A stretch of 10,987 nucleotides of DNA from Rodentolepis nana (GCA_900617975.1 UZAE01001927.1:1-10987); one strand, 5' to 3'; positions 1 to 8,271 are shown, counted from the stretch's first letter. The notes: generated by a model not told the origin, from the letters alone. Made by a program: numbers and translations.

Positions 1-140
1 TTTACAAGTAAACACTGCATAAGTTGCAGCTCACAAATATGATTACCTATGCAAGCATATTTTCAACACCCTGACATCTAAGCTTTAGTCATAAAATTTT
101 CGCAAAATCTGCACCATTGCACCTTGCTTCACACTTTCAT
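1..140. other. AT-rich flank without a gene
   Basis: I see no open frame, RNA gene or repeat here. The stretch ends where SINE copy A begins, and no target-site duplication for copy A can be recognised in it. Confidence 0.5.
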
Positions 141-471
141 GGGGTGTGCGATAGACTTACCCCCACGTGGTGCACCCTGGGCAACGTATGCTCATACGGC
201 AAAAGTCTATAAACCGGCAGTTGACTTCTGAATACAAACTATCATGACCCCACTGTATGTCATATTCGACCAATTTCACAGTACTCACTTCACCTTTTTT
301 CTACCTTTGTGTCAGTCTGCCTCTTTTACATCTTTGAAACACTCTTCTGTTCCCCCCCCCCTCTCGAATCTTTTTCACTTTGATGTTCCTTCCCCTCTTT
401 GAAGCCTAAAGCCGACTAAAGGCCTAATGATAACCAACAAGACGCCTGCCATTTGATATAAATAAATCTAT
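141..471 (+). mobile_element. SINE-like retroposon, copy A
   Basis: This is one of four copies of the same roughly 330-bp element in the window. It begins with GGGGTGTGCGATAGACTTAC, continues through a CCACGTGG/GGTGCACC double palindrome (163-176), has a long pyrimidine-rich centre (about 290-405, including a C10 run at 352-361) and ends in the shared 3' block GCCTGCCATTTG followed by an ATAAATAAAT tail. It has no terminal inverted repeats and no coding capacity, and it shares head and tail with the other copies, which fits a non-autonomous LINE-mobilised SINE. No target-site duplication is visible, so either its ends have decayed or the 3' boundary, placed by eye, is off by a few bases. The copy is diverged: the B-box-like TTCAAAC of copies B and C reads ATACAAAC here. 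Confidence 0.85.
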
Positions 472-1534
472 TAGAGCTAAACCCCAGCAACAACGAGAAC
501 TTGTCATTTCTAAGGAAATAAATGATAAAAGATATTTGTAACTAAATACAAAAAAGGTGAAGCTTTTTTGCATAAGCCAGTATGGAATACTTACATTCCC
601 CACAAATTGTAGAGCTAGTATTTCGATTTAAATTCTCGAATTTTCTTTTCATTTATGTGCTATTAATTGTTTTTTAGTGCAATTAATTTTCTTCAGTTTA
701 GTTAACTTTAAACAATGATATTCTTATGTCTACTCAAATATTCCTAAAACAAACGGTGTGCTCCAAGTGTAGGTCGAAATGGAAACTTTAGCAAGTACTT
801 TATGCTCCAATTTAGACTCACTTGGCATAAATGACGAGGTTGGCATTTCGCTGAGCAGCGTAATGCTGAACACACTGAAGTCACTTGACCCACAAACCTG
901 CGCCTGCATTGAAAAACACCGACTTGACCAAAACTAAAATATGTGCAAAATCTGAGCAAATTTACAGAATGAGATTCACGCGCCTAAATCGAAACAAAAA
1001 TATCGTTGATATCTATCAATCTCTCTCTTGCCCATCGTTCATGTTGTCGTATATTGTCCACATTGTGAGTATGGCGAGATCAAGGGCGAGGATATTCGCA
1101 CGCAAATACGTGCCTCGTAGGGATACAACCCCACTGTTAAAAAAGTTGAAGAAGTCATTGGGTCCCCCCCCCCACCCACCCCTATCTCCACTCTATGTCC
1201 GTGGAGGGTCTGCCATTCTGGGGGAGAAGCTAAAGTGTTGTCAGACATACCTAACGATTAGCATCTCAAGATGAGCTTTTGTGACAGTCTCGAATGGCAC
1301 TGTCACTTCGGTCCTTTGAATGTGACAACAAATATCGTTGGGAATGGTGTATAACCATCTTTTCATGCATAGGTGAACTGGTGGTCCAGCGTGTAGCGCA
1401 TTTCTCCTTTTCACAAAGGGAACGCAAGTGAGTCAAGCGAATTTAAATTTTGTACAACACCGTTATCCCAATATAAGTGAATTAACATTTGTGAAGAACA
1501 TTAAATTGACTTTTTACTTTAAATCAATTTCAAA
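472..1534. other. Non-coding stretch, no gene supported
   Basis: This stretch of more than 1 kb holds no feature I can support. Short open frames exist on both strands (for example 885-1274 on +), but their translations are low-complexity or unremarkable, and one runs through a C10 tract at 1164-1173. A 7-bp inverted repeat (GTGACAG/CTGTCAC, 1281-1287 and 1300-1306) is present but is no more than expected by chance. Confidence 0.4.
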
Positions 1535-1837
1535 TTGGAATGTTATGAAGTAATTAATATGATACATCAAATGTCAAAGCTTATAAACCTTCTCTTCTCA
1601 ATGATAATGATGAGCGAAATTCGTATTTGGAGGTTGAGCGTTACACATGCGATTAATCTTCATCTTCATTTGGAATTGATGGGAAAAAATGTTCACATTC
1701 AAAATATTTGGAAGGGAGGATATGCAATAACTGCGGTGACCTCCCTACACGCAGAAGAAAAAGAGAGTTTTGACGTCTTTGGTTCTCAGTGAAGCGCTCA
1801 AGTTTGTCATCAATATTCAATGCTCAAATAGCTCTGA

Positions 1838-2043
1838 TGGTATTTGGCCAATGACCTTGTAAAAGTAAAACATTATGAGGTTGCAAGTGCCTTCTTGGCA
1901 AATGAAGATGGGGAAGTAAAGTTTGGAACCCTAAGAAGCAGTTCATTGTGGAGGATCATTCAGTGTTCGTGTTGTTTTACTCTTTAAGAACTACACTGGA
2001 ACTTGCTGGTATCGATATAGCCAATATGAGGCCAATGAATGTG
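1838..2043 (+). pseudogene. Decayed coding-like fragment, paralogue of 3037-3168
   Basis: One frame is open from 1838 to a TAA at 1985 and includes the peptide FLANEDGEVKFGT. A second frame continues it through KKQFIVEDHSVFVLF to a TGA at 2044. The two frames overlap around 1927-1935, so a one-base shift would join them. The spacing from FLxxE to FIVE is 50 nt here and 51 nt in the related fragment at 3037-3168 (17 codons), so the change appears to be a one-base deletion in this copy. The family is not recognised. The FxV.. pattern recalls the C-terminal strand of serpins only weakly. It could be an old gene duplicate or a transposon-derived ORF; chance cannot be excluded. Confidence 0.3.
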
Positions 2044-2601
2044 TGAAGGGAAGTGTTTTTAGCTGCAAAAATTGGGTAATTCTGACGAAAATGGAAATTT
2101 TAAATGAAATGGGGAAACTCTGAGAGTGAGAGTCATTTTGTCTTCCAGTCCTGAATGAAAGTGAATCGGTTTCAAGCATGCAAGCGAATCGGGAGCGATT
2201 TGACCTGATGTTAGAACATGGCATCCCAGTTTTCCTTTCAACCTTTCATATAACTTTTTAACTGTATGCCTTAGGATTTCCTTAATTAAAAGGCTGCATA
2301 GGCTAAATTTCCTACTAAAGCCGTCAGAATTCGACGTAAGTAAAAAATAAGTTAGTTCTATTATGCGCTTATTTTAGAAAGCACTACGGTACCCCTTCAT
2401 GGTCTTCATGGAGTTTTTGAGTGAGAGTGAGGTGGGGAGCCGAAGGAATGAGAAATTATGAATTGCAGAAAGCAGTTTGCAATGCTAGAAGCCGTAGATA
2501 GGGGGAAGAGGAGCAAGGACACACAACTGGGTCAATTCGGTCAAATGGCTGGCCACGAGTAATTATGCAAGGGGAGTTGGGATGGGATAGATAAGAGATA
2601 A
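2044..2601. other. Non-coding stretch between relic and SINE B
   Basis: No gene is supported. Short minus-strand open frames at 1991-2241 overlap the relic on the other strand and look like chance frames. The stretch from 2400 to 2600 is purine-rich and somewhat less AT-rich than its surroundings, with no recognisable signal. Confidence 0.4.
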
Positions 2602-2950
2602 TTTTATATGAAAGGGGGTGTGCGATAGACTTACCTCCACATGGTGCACACTGGGCAACGTATACTCATACGCAAAAAAGTTTATTAACCGACAGTTGAC
2701 TTCTGACTTCAAACTACCACGACCCCCTGGTTGTCGTATTCGACCTCTTCCACAGTACTCACCTTAAATTTTTCTCTACCATTGTGTCTGTCTGCCTCTT
2801 TTACATCTGTGAATCGCTCTTCTGTTCCTCACCCCTCGACTTTCTGCTACTTTGATGAACCTTCCCTCTGTGAAGCCCGAAGTCAGCTAAATGGCTAATG
2901 GTATCTATCAAAACGCCTGCCATTTGAAATAAATAAATTTTATGTCAAAG
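2602..2950 (+). mobile_element. SINE-like retroposon, copy B, with target-site duplication
   Basis: The element proper runs 2615-2937, opening GGGGTGTGCGATAGACTTACC and closing CATTTGAAATAAATAAA. It is flanked by an imperfect direct repeat, TTTTATATGAAAG at 2602-2614 and TTTTATGTCAAAG at 2938-2950 (11 of 13 bases equal), read as a target-site duplication. A-box-like TGGTGCACACTGG (2642-2654) and B-box-like ACTTCAAACTACC (2706-2718) lie about 50 bp apart near the 5' end. That is the arrangement of an internal RNA polymerase III promoter of a tRNA-derived SINE, although both are poor matches to consensus. The palindrome CCACGTGG of other copies reads CCACATGG here, consistent with CpG decay. 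Confidence 0.88.
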
Positions 2951-3036
2951 AGTACCCCAGATAATGCCAAATTACTTTGGGTTACGATATCGAACTTTGG
3001 GGGCAAGGGTAATTAAAGATCTCGTAAGGAAATGGT

Positions 3037-3168
3037 TTCTTATCTGACGAACCCCAAAGGTAGATTTAGTATGCAGTTAGGAAATCATTCATTGTTGAGA
3101 AAGAATTTATCTGTTACTTCAAACTAGAAATGGGTTGTTCCGCAGTAATTGCATTTGAGTTGTTCTGA
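3037..3168 (+). pseudogene. Decayed coding-like fragment, paralogue of 1838-2043
   Basis: In one frame the translation starts FLSDE, passes two stops (TAG at 3061 and 3067), then reads RKSFIVEKEFICYFKLEMG and ends at a TGA (3166). FL-x-x-E and (K/R)K-x-FIVE recur at the same distance in the fragment at 1838-2043. Downstream both copies also share a similar block (AGTGTTT followed by GTGCAAAAA or GCTGCAAAAA), about 110-120 nt after the FIVE codons, so the homology probably extends beyond the open frame. The in-frame stops mark it as broken. SINE copy B lies between the two copies. Function unknown. Confidence 0.3.
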
Positions 3169-3344
3169 CTCTGGAAGAGGAAAAAACTAATGTAGACGGA
3201 GGAGTGTTTAAAGTGCAAAAAAATTAATTTGATGATGCCTACTTAAATGTACTGTTTCTTGGTGCTCTTTTGCGGTATTTTTGATTTTCTCGCAAGTTTT
3301 CCCACAAGCCTTGGAATTCCGTGATTCGACTTGCTTCTCTTCAG

Positions 3345-3452
3345 GAACTTGTGTAGCAGGTGCCTCATTTGAACCATCAGAAAGAGACGAGGACGCATGA
3401 AGTGTGCTTCCTGGTTGTGGACAAAAATATTGACTTAGAGGCAGTTGCTAAG
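3345..3452 (+). pseudogene. Broken exon-like block, possibly YbaK/prolyl-tRNA deacylase-like
   Basis: A pyrimidine tract ending CTTGCTTCTCTTCAG (to 3344) looks like a strong splice acceptor, and AAG|GTAATT at 3450-3458 looks like a strong donor. The 108 nt between are exactly 36 codons. One frame reads through the block with a single TAG (3354) and includes HEVCFLVVDKNIDLEAVAK; it stays open past the donor to a TAA at 3489. The pattern (F/W)LVV..D..I(D/N)L..(L/V)AK is reminiscent of the middle of YbaK/PrdX-type aminoacyl-tRNA deacylases, which hydrolyse mischarged tRNA. This is by-eye similarity only. All three frames of the block contain a stop, so if it was an exon it is now a relic. Confidence 0.25.
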
Positions 3453-4277
3453 GTAATTTTATTGATCCCCAAACTTGGTAGAAACAAATAATATCCACTG
3501 CTTTTCTTTATTTTTATTTCCTGAGGCCAATAGGAAGGAGGGGTGGTTGGAATCATGTGTATTGGAGATATGTGTGTAAGGATGAAGAGGAAATGAAGAG
3601 AAGAAGGAGGTATCCATGCTGAATGCAGAAGATTCGAATTGTAAATTGCCATCAAAATCAGTTACAATAAAGAGAACAGCAGAAATCGCGTTATTTCTTC
3701 ATTGATGGAAATGATTGCTTATATCAGGATTACTGACCCGTAAACGCGTCGTATGAAATGAGGTTGATCTGGCCAGTGAGCAAACCGCAAAAAATTTCAC
3801 TCTACGAAAATAATGACTCTTTAAGATGTGTCCGGAGTACAAGTGACATCTTTAGTGAGAACTCAAGCATAAATCATAGGCATAAATCCTCAAAAGAAAT
3901 GGAGGCTGATTTTCAGCAAGAGAAGGTGAAACAGCAAGCAGAATTCTGTGTATTCACACATTTCTTTCCATTACTCCATTTTTCTGACACGCTCGCGAAA
4001 ATTCAATTTGTTTTACCGACTTAATCAGCTCACATCTTGCCCATATACCTGCGCCTGTTCCTCATGGCCTTTTTTCCTTGTTAATCAGATGGCGTGAATA
4101 TCCTCTTAGCAACAAAAACTTACTAAAGAAAGATTCGGGGCCAAGGATAAGAATGTCGTTCTCTGCACTGGTAGGAATGATATGATTGTTTAGCGGTGTT
4201 ATCGCTTGAGCTGTAACTTCTGGTATAGCTACAAAAGAAACAACTTTTATGAAAGTAAAGCATTACTGGTAAAATAG

Positions 4278-4415
4278 GATGTTAAATCAGAACTAACCAT
4301 CATCTATTGGTTTGGAAGTGAACAAGGGGCAAGTTCTGTTCTGATCGGGCGACACTTTATCGTCTGGAGATCTGATTTTGCCTTTTTACAGAAGAGCAAA
4401 TATCGAGTTAAATAG
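4278..4415 (+). pseudogene. Short open stretch overlapping exon-like block
   Basis: An open frame of 45 codons between two stops, with no ATG-led gene structure. Its last part reads FAFLQKSKYRVK and then hits TAG at 4413. It overlaps in another frame the start of the open stretch beginning at 4392. If 4392-4593 is a decayed YbaK-like C-terminus, this stretch would supply the sequence just before it after one frameshift. That is conjecture. The peptide also contains RHFIV, faintly like the FIVE motif of the relics at 1942 and 3088, which is probably coincidence. Confidence 0.12.
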
Positions 4416-4593
4416 GACTCATCTCGTTTTGAGTAATCCGCTTTTGGGAGCTCACCTCTCGATAACCTACCAACTCGTCTGCCTCAAGAGCCTAAAAAAG
4501 AAGCGATTCTGTGGAAAGTTCTGTCGCACATTGAAAGCAGCTCAATGTGTCAACACGTTGACAGAATGCAGACACAGACATGTTATAAATTGA
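4392..4593 (+). pseudogene. Possible terminal exon or relic, unidentified
   Basis: CCTTTTTACAG ending at 4391 is a good acceptor-like sequence. The frame after it is open to TGA at 4591-4593, and AATAAA follows at 4613-4618, giving the outline of a last exon. It is Lys-, Arg- and Cys-rich towards the end. The segment SNPLLGAHLSITYQLVCLKS resembles, by eye, the (F)HPLxNxAxLSI..xdLlkFL block near the C-terminus of YbaK-type deacylases, but the usual His before Pro is Asn here. Two inverted repeats lie inside it: CACATTGA/TCAATGTG (4527-4549) and TGTCAAC/GTTGACA (4548-4563). In AT-rich DNA such signals arise by chance, so confidence is low. Confidence 0.2.
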
Positions 4594-4618
4594 ACATCTA
4601 GAGCAAAGCTCGAATAAA

Positions 4619-5562
4619 TCATCATTTAGTGATGCAAGTAAACTTGGTTATAATAAAGAAAACAAATAAGTAAATGTTATTCTTACGGCCACTTGATCGG
4701 CGTTTTTTCATAAAACCTGCTATTCGACATAACTAAGCGAATCACTTGACGGTGATACAGAGCTTGTCGAGATATTCGGCTGAATAATTCTCTCTTACGA
4801 CTTCCAAACAGCGATACAGAAGGTGACTGATAACAACGTGCTAATGGTCTAATGAATACCTGAGAAGGTGGATCCTAGGAGCACGTTCTTTCACAGCCAC
4901 AGCATGTGCAAAGCGATGACGTCGCCCTGCTAGCAGGCAGGCCCTCACTCCCCCCTCACTGAACTTTCACTTGGATCGAAATTCAGCTCATCAGAAAGAT
5001 CACTCATTCCTCTCCATTCTATTCCAAAGCGAAGATCAGTGATACTAAGAAGAGCACAGCACAACCCATCAGTGCATTTGTCTGGTTGGAATCCACCTAT
5101 TAGAGTCAGAACAACTGATGGACAATGAAAACTGCAGCATGGACAGTGCCTCTACCAGAGGGGAGGCACATTAGAAAAAGCGATAATTGGTGCGTGTCTA
5201 AAAATACGTGAAATAGGATATCGGTGTCAGAGGTAAGACAAAAATGGCAATCAAGAATGGAAGCCATCAAGTAATAGCTCTCGTAAAGTAAATAGTCTTT
5301 GAAGCGTCTCACCAGGAGAGTAGTCGAAAAGAAGTGCAGATGGTACTCATTGCAGGAGGAGCGATTTCCTACCCAAATTGGGCCAAAATACACCTTATCA
5401 CAGTGAGCCATAAATAAATGTATTGGTGAGGAGAAATAGAAATTCCTAAATTTTGTTAGCAGATTCAACATCTTTCGTTGGCTCATGTGTGAAGAAATAG
5501 GCCCTACCGAGATCATCACACTGTCAATCCCTAATTGCTGTATGAGAAGAGTGAAGAGAGGT
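4619..5562. other. Stretch without a supported gene
   Basis: The only notable content is a 137-codon minus-strand open frame at 5106-5519. It is hydrophobic and Cys- and His-containing, with no recognisable domain, no clear splice signals and a length near what chance allows in a window this size. AGAGTCAGAACAACT at 5102-5116 is the exact reverse complement of AGTTGTTCTGACTCT at 3158-3172. GC content is somewhat higher around 4900-5100 than in the flanks. Confidence 0.35.
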
Positions 5563-5923
5563 GCAATAACTTTAAATTTATTTATTTATTTCAAATGGCA
5601 GACGTTTTGATAGTTATCATTAGCCATTTAGCTGACTTCAGGCTTCACAGAGAGGAGGATGAACATCAAAGTGACAAAAAGTCGAGAAGGGAGGGGGGAG
5701 GGGGGACAGAATAATGATTCACAGGTGTGACAGAGACAGACAAAAGAGCAGAGAAAAGGTAAGATGAGTACTTCGAAATGGGTTGAATATGGCATACAGT
5801 GGGGGTAGTTTGAAGTGAGAAGTCAACTGCCGGTTAATAGACTTTTTTGCCGTATGAGTATACGTTGCCCAGGGTGCACCACGTGGAGGTAAGTCTATCG
5901 CACACCCCGCAATAACTTTAAAT
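5563..5923 (-). mobile_element. SINE-like retroposon, copy C, with perfect 15-bp target-site duplication
   Basis: The element runs from 5908 (5' head, GGGGTGTGCG on the minus strand) down to 5578 (tail CATTTGAAATAAATAAATAA). It is flanked by the exact direct repeat GCAATAACTTTAAAT at 5563-5577 and 5909-5923. A perfect 15-bp duplication of AT-rich target DNA next to an (AAAT)n tail is the mark of LINE-type target-primed insertion, and it also suggests this is one of the younger copies. The head is closest to the inferred consensus, with intact CCACGTGG (5879-5886) and GGTGCACC (5873-5880). The centre is purine-rich on + (pyrimidine-rich in element sense). An open frame on the minus strand at 5719-6027 merely runs through the element. 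Confidence 0.93.
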
Positions 5924-6046
5924 AAACCCAGGAAATTCAGATGAATGATCAATTGTTTCACCCGCACATTCGTGAAAGATCCTCTGGCGGTGAACAAGCT
6001 CTGAGTCATGGAGGTATGCCCTTTCACACTTCTAGCATTCGAAGCG

Positions 6047-6080
<34 letters not shown>

Positions 6081-6453
6081 AACCACTAGTAAAGAGAAGA
6101 GGGGTTTGTGAAGGGATAAATAGGAGAGGTTCACTTGCTCAATTGAGCTTTACTGTAGTACTTATTGTAGTCACTAATTAGCTTGAAGATTTTCCCCAAA
6201 GACATGCATTTGTATGCTCACAAAAAAAGTCAGGAATGGAAGGTCCAAGACTTAAGGTAGAGTGGAAGGGGCTCAATAGGCCTTTGAATGAACAGACATT
6301 GACGTAACTGCATCTATAAGCGCACTATTTAAACTGCACTTGACAACAGCCACAGATAATTGGTTGCAGGCTAATTCGTTTCTAAGTCCTTCTCTATGAG
6401 ACGCTTCTATTCAGATAAATGAGAATAAACAGCTCATTCAGTGGTTCTCGTAC
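5924..6453. other. Stretch without a gene
   Basis: Apart from the (GA)n microsatellite at 6050-6077, I see no gene, repeat or signal that can be supported between SINE C and the coding-like patch at 6454. Confidence 0.4.
6050..6077. repeat. (GA)n microsatellite
   Basis: An uninterrupted dinucleotide array of about 14 GA units on the + strand, just downstream of SINE copy C. It is likely to be length-polymorphic. Confidence 0.95.
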
Positions 6454-6717
6454 TTATTCATTGAAGTGGGATGACGTATGGAAATTACCTTCAAGAAGAA
6501 AATGTGGACACCTGCTTCCACCTCCACCTCGCATTGTCTTCTTTTGGTTTGGCATTCTGCTCCACAGCCCCTTTGTAGGGCTCATTCAATGATAATTTAC
6601 TTTCCGATCTGCGAACAATTTCATTTGCTTTAAACTCGCCTGACTTGAACATACTCTTACTAAGGTCATTTCACAGGCGGAGGCAAAACGGTCTTCTCTT
6701 GCCTCAAAAAAACGAAA
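6454..6717 (-). pseudogene. Coding-like patch, one frame with a single stop, unidentified
   Basis: On the minus strand one frame is open from 6717 to 6457, 87 codons, apart from a single TGA at 6588-6586. After it an ATG (6585) starts a 43-codon frame reading MSPTKGLWSRMPNQKKTM and then a GGGG run. A second minus-strand frame, ATG 6652 to TGA 6491, is also open for 53 codons and is rich in Lys, Glu and Asn. The stretch has clearly higher GC than its AT-rich neighbours, and AAG|GTAATT at 6488-6480 resembles a splice donor. It may be a broken exon, a retroposed gene fragment or part of an unrecognised repeat. I recognise no family. It does not join to the gene at 7354-9019, which ends upstream with its own stop. 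Confidence 0.25.
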
Positions 6718-7126
6718 TTAAAAGTGCGATTGTTGAGACTAAGAATTGAAGTTTATCTCCATCTGATTAACTAAAGATTTAATTTTCAGAACAATTTCAA
6801 TAATTATATTTACGAATAATACCAACATTTGAGTTTCTAATACCTTGGCTAGCGAATATTTTTTTAATTTATAATTTTAATTTTTGAAATCATCTCCAAA
6901 TCATTATCAGCGAACAGAAGAGCCATTTGGAACAATCAATAACTTCTGAAAAAAAGATAAATGTTGTAGAGGGCTCTCTTGTTGCAAAGTCGAGTTAATT
7001 TAAGAAACCGCTTTAATTATTTTGCATTTCAATTTGTCACTAATATTATAATACCAATGAATAATGCTTTATTGGTTAAATGCACAGCATATTGACTTAA
7101 ATGCATTGGAAACCAGTTTTATAGAA
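6718..7126. other. AT-rich intergenic sequence
   Basis: Very AT-rich sequence downstream of the minus-strand gene. It contains another TTTATT (AATAAA on minus) at 7068-7073 that could serve as an alternative polyadenylation signal. Nothing else is seen. Confidence 0.4.
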
Positions 7127-7132
7127 TTTATT
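7127..7132 (-). terminator. Candidate polyadenylation signal AATAAA
   Basis: AATAAA on the minus strand, about 220 nt past the stop codon at 7354 and the first canonical hexamer met downstream of it. The following minus-strand sequence has G/T-rich bits (CTGGTTTCC, TGCTGTGC) where a downstream element would lie. The hexamer is common in AT-rich DNA, so this is only the best placed candidate. Confidence 0.45.
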
Positions 7133-7353
7133 TGATCGATAAATTTAACTAATCTATGCTTAACTTAGATTGAAACAATAAGTGAATGCCTTTCTTTGAA
7201 GGCAAAGTGTGCTTTGTATATTCACTTTTTTCACCATTTTCTACCAAAAGAACATTCCATCCCATTTTAAAATCAATTCCGAGCTATGTTTCAGGTAAAA
7301 ACTATTATTTGAATTATATCAAGGTCAAAAGGCAATGTACTTTCAGAGTAAAC

Positions 7354-7826
7354 CTATTTCTTTAGATTGCCATTTAGTACCAGATATCGCGCATTTCTCA
7401 AAGGAGCTCTTCTTTGTGGTCTCAGTGGAATTCCAGTTCCTAATGGGGCATTATCATTCACTAAATCTTCGTGTTTCATGTCATCTTGATTGTCTATTAT
7501 CGGTGGTTTGGGTATGACAGCGTTACTTTTGCCCATTATAATATCCAGAACGCGTGACCAATCATCTTTATTAAGTGACTCTACACGCGCTTGAAGCACC
7601 GAAAATTCGTCTTTTCCAAGCAGTTCCTGAACACCCAGACAGTAGTGGCAGGGCTTTGGCTTCTCTTTCGTCTGCTTTTGGTCTGCTGTGGCAACAGAAG
7701 CGTCAGCAGCAATGTACATATCCGAACAACTCGTCGCCCGTTCAACCAATTTAGTCCGTTTCGACTCTTCTTTTTCGGGCTTTTTACTGACAGCGTCAGT
7801 AATTCTCCTATCAGGGCCTGTTTTTT
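7354..7826 (-). CDS. Unrecognised protein, terminal coding exon (residues about 250-406)
   Basis: This exon continues the reading frame of 8272-9019 after an intron. The acceptor is TTATTTTTATATAG ending at 7827, and the first two bases complete a codon split in phase 1 (G|AA, Glu). A second acceptor CAG nine bases further on (ending 7818) would also keep the frame and would drop three residues. The exon starts with a charged stretch (KKPEKEESKRTK, possible nuclear localisation signal) and then has CHYC at about residues 309-312, the only close Cys pair here. A helical-looking leucine-rich segment follows (EFSVLQARVESLNKDDWSRV, about 323-342), then a Pro- and Arg-rich tail (LRPQRRAPLRNARY), ending at TAG 7356-7354. 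A single CHYC cannot by itself form a standard zinc finger. The helical segment faintly recalls the BET-family NET domain, which I do not claim. The family is unknown. Confidence 0.72.
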
Positions 7827-8271
7827 CTATATAAAAATAACAAAATATTGAATTAACTCACTTTTTAATCTAAAATATCATTAACACGCTGCCATTCAAT
7901 AACGCGACTAGTTAATTCTTGAATTGCAAACTTAATTGTAGAGGGCAGAACTATTTAAAATTATTTCTTATCTTTGAATGAAAGAAAATTTTAATTATTT
8001 AAATCTTTTGATGGCAAATTGAAACATTAGATTGTAAATAAATATTACCTCTTTATAATGTGATAGACTAAAATACCTGGCTGCAATTTCTCCATTAGTT
8101 ATCTAATATTCAAAATAATCAAACAAATGCAATGTGCTTGTATTTATATTGAACAAAAGCAAAGTATTTTGTCTTACAGGCATTTATTCTACTCTCTTTC
8201 TGCAATAATAGCCCATTTACAAAAGGTTTTTAAAAGAATCCAGTAAAATTTTTAATTTGGAGTCCACTAAC
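7827..8271 (-). other. Intron of the two-exon gene
   Basis: A 445-bp intron in phase 1. The donor is AAG|GTTAGT (GT at 8271-8270) and the acceptor TATAG (AG at 7828-7827) follows a T-rich tract. It is much more AT-rich than both flanking exons and is closed in the relevant frame, as expected. Without splicing, translation would stop at the TAG inside the donor (8269-8267). Confidence 0.8.

Noticed and set aside
744..959. 71-codon minus-strand open frame
   Set aside because: Length is within chance expectation and the translation has no recognisable features.
885..1274. 129-codon + strand open frame
   Set aside because: It runs through a C10 tract, overlaps a minus-strand frame, shows no domain, and has no splice or polyadenylation context.
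1281..1306. GTGACAG/CTGTCAC hairpin
   Set aside because: A 7-bp stem with a 12-nt loop is expected several times by chance in a window of this size.
1535..1792. 85-codon + strand open frame
   Set aside because: Met- and Ile-rich translation typical of chance frames in AT-rich DNA; no homology recognised and no frame continuity with the relic that follows.
1942..3168. Serpin C-terminus reading of the FIVE-motif relics
   Set aside because: The F-x-V-(D/E)-x-x-F pattern is similar, but the segment where a reactive-centre loop should lie is about 14 residues too short and the conserved DHPF and G-R-V positions are not kept.
3377..3655. 92-codon minus-strand open frame
   Set aside because: It lies antisense to the exon-like block at 3345-3452 and has no features of its own.
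3758..4024. 88-codon + strand open frame
   Set aside because: No domain, no splice or regulatory context and a length compatible with chance.
5719..6027. 102-codon minus-strand open frame
   Set aside because: Most of it is translation of SINE copy C, and it crosses the insertion boundary.
7560..7640. NET-domain-like helix in the terminal exon
   Set aside because: The resemblance is confined to a few leucine, asparagine and lysine positions and lacks the conserved acidic-rich core, so no assignment is made.
7335..7851. + strand open frames at 7335-7517 and 7591-7851
   Set aside because: They are antisense shadows of the terminal exon of the minus-strand gene.
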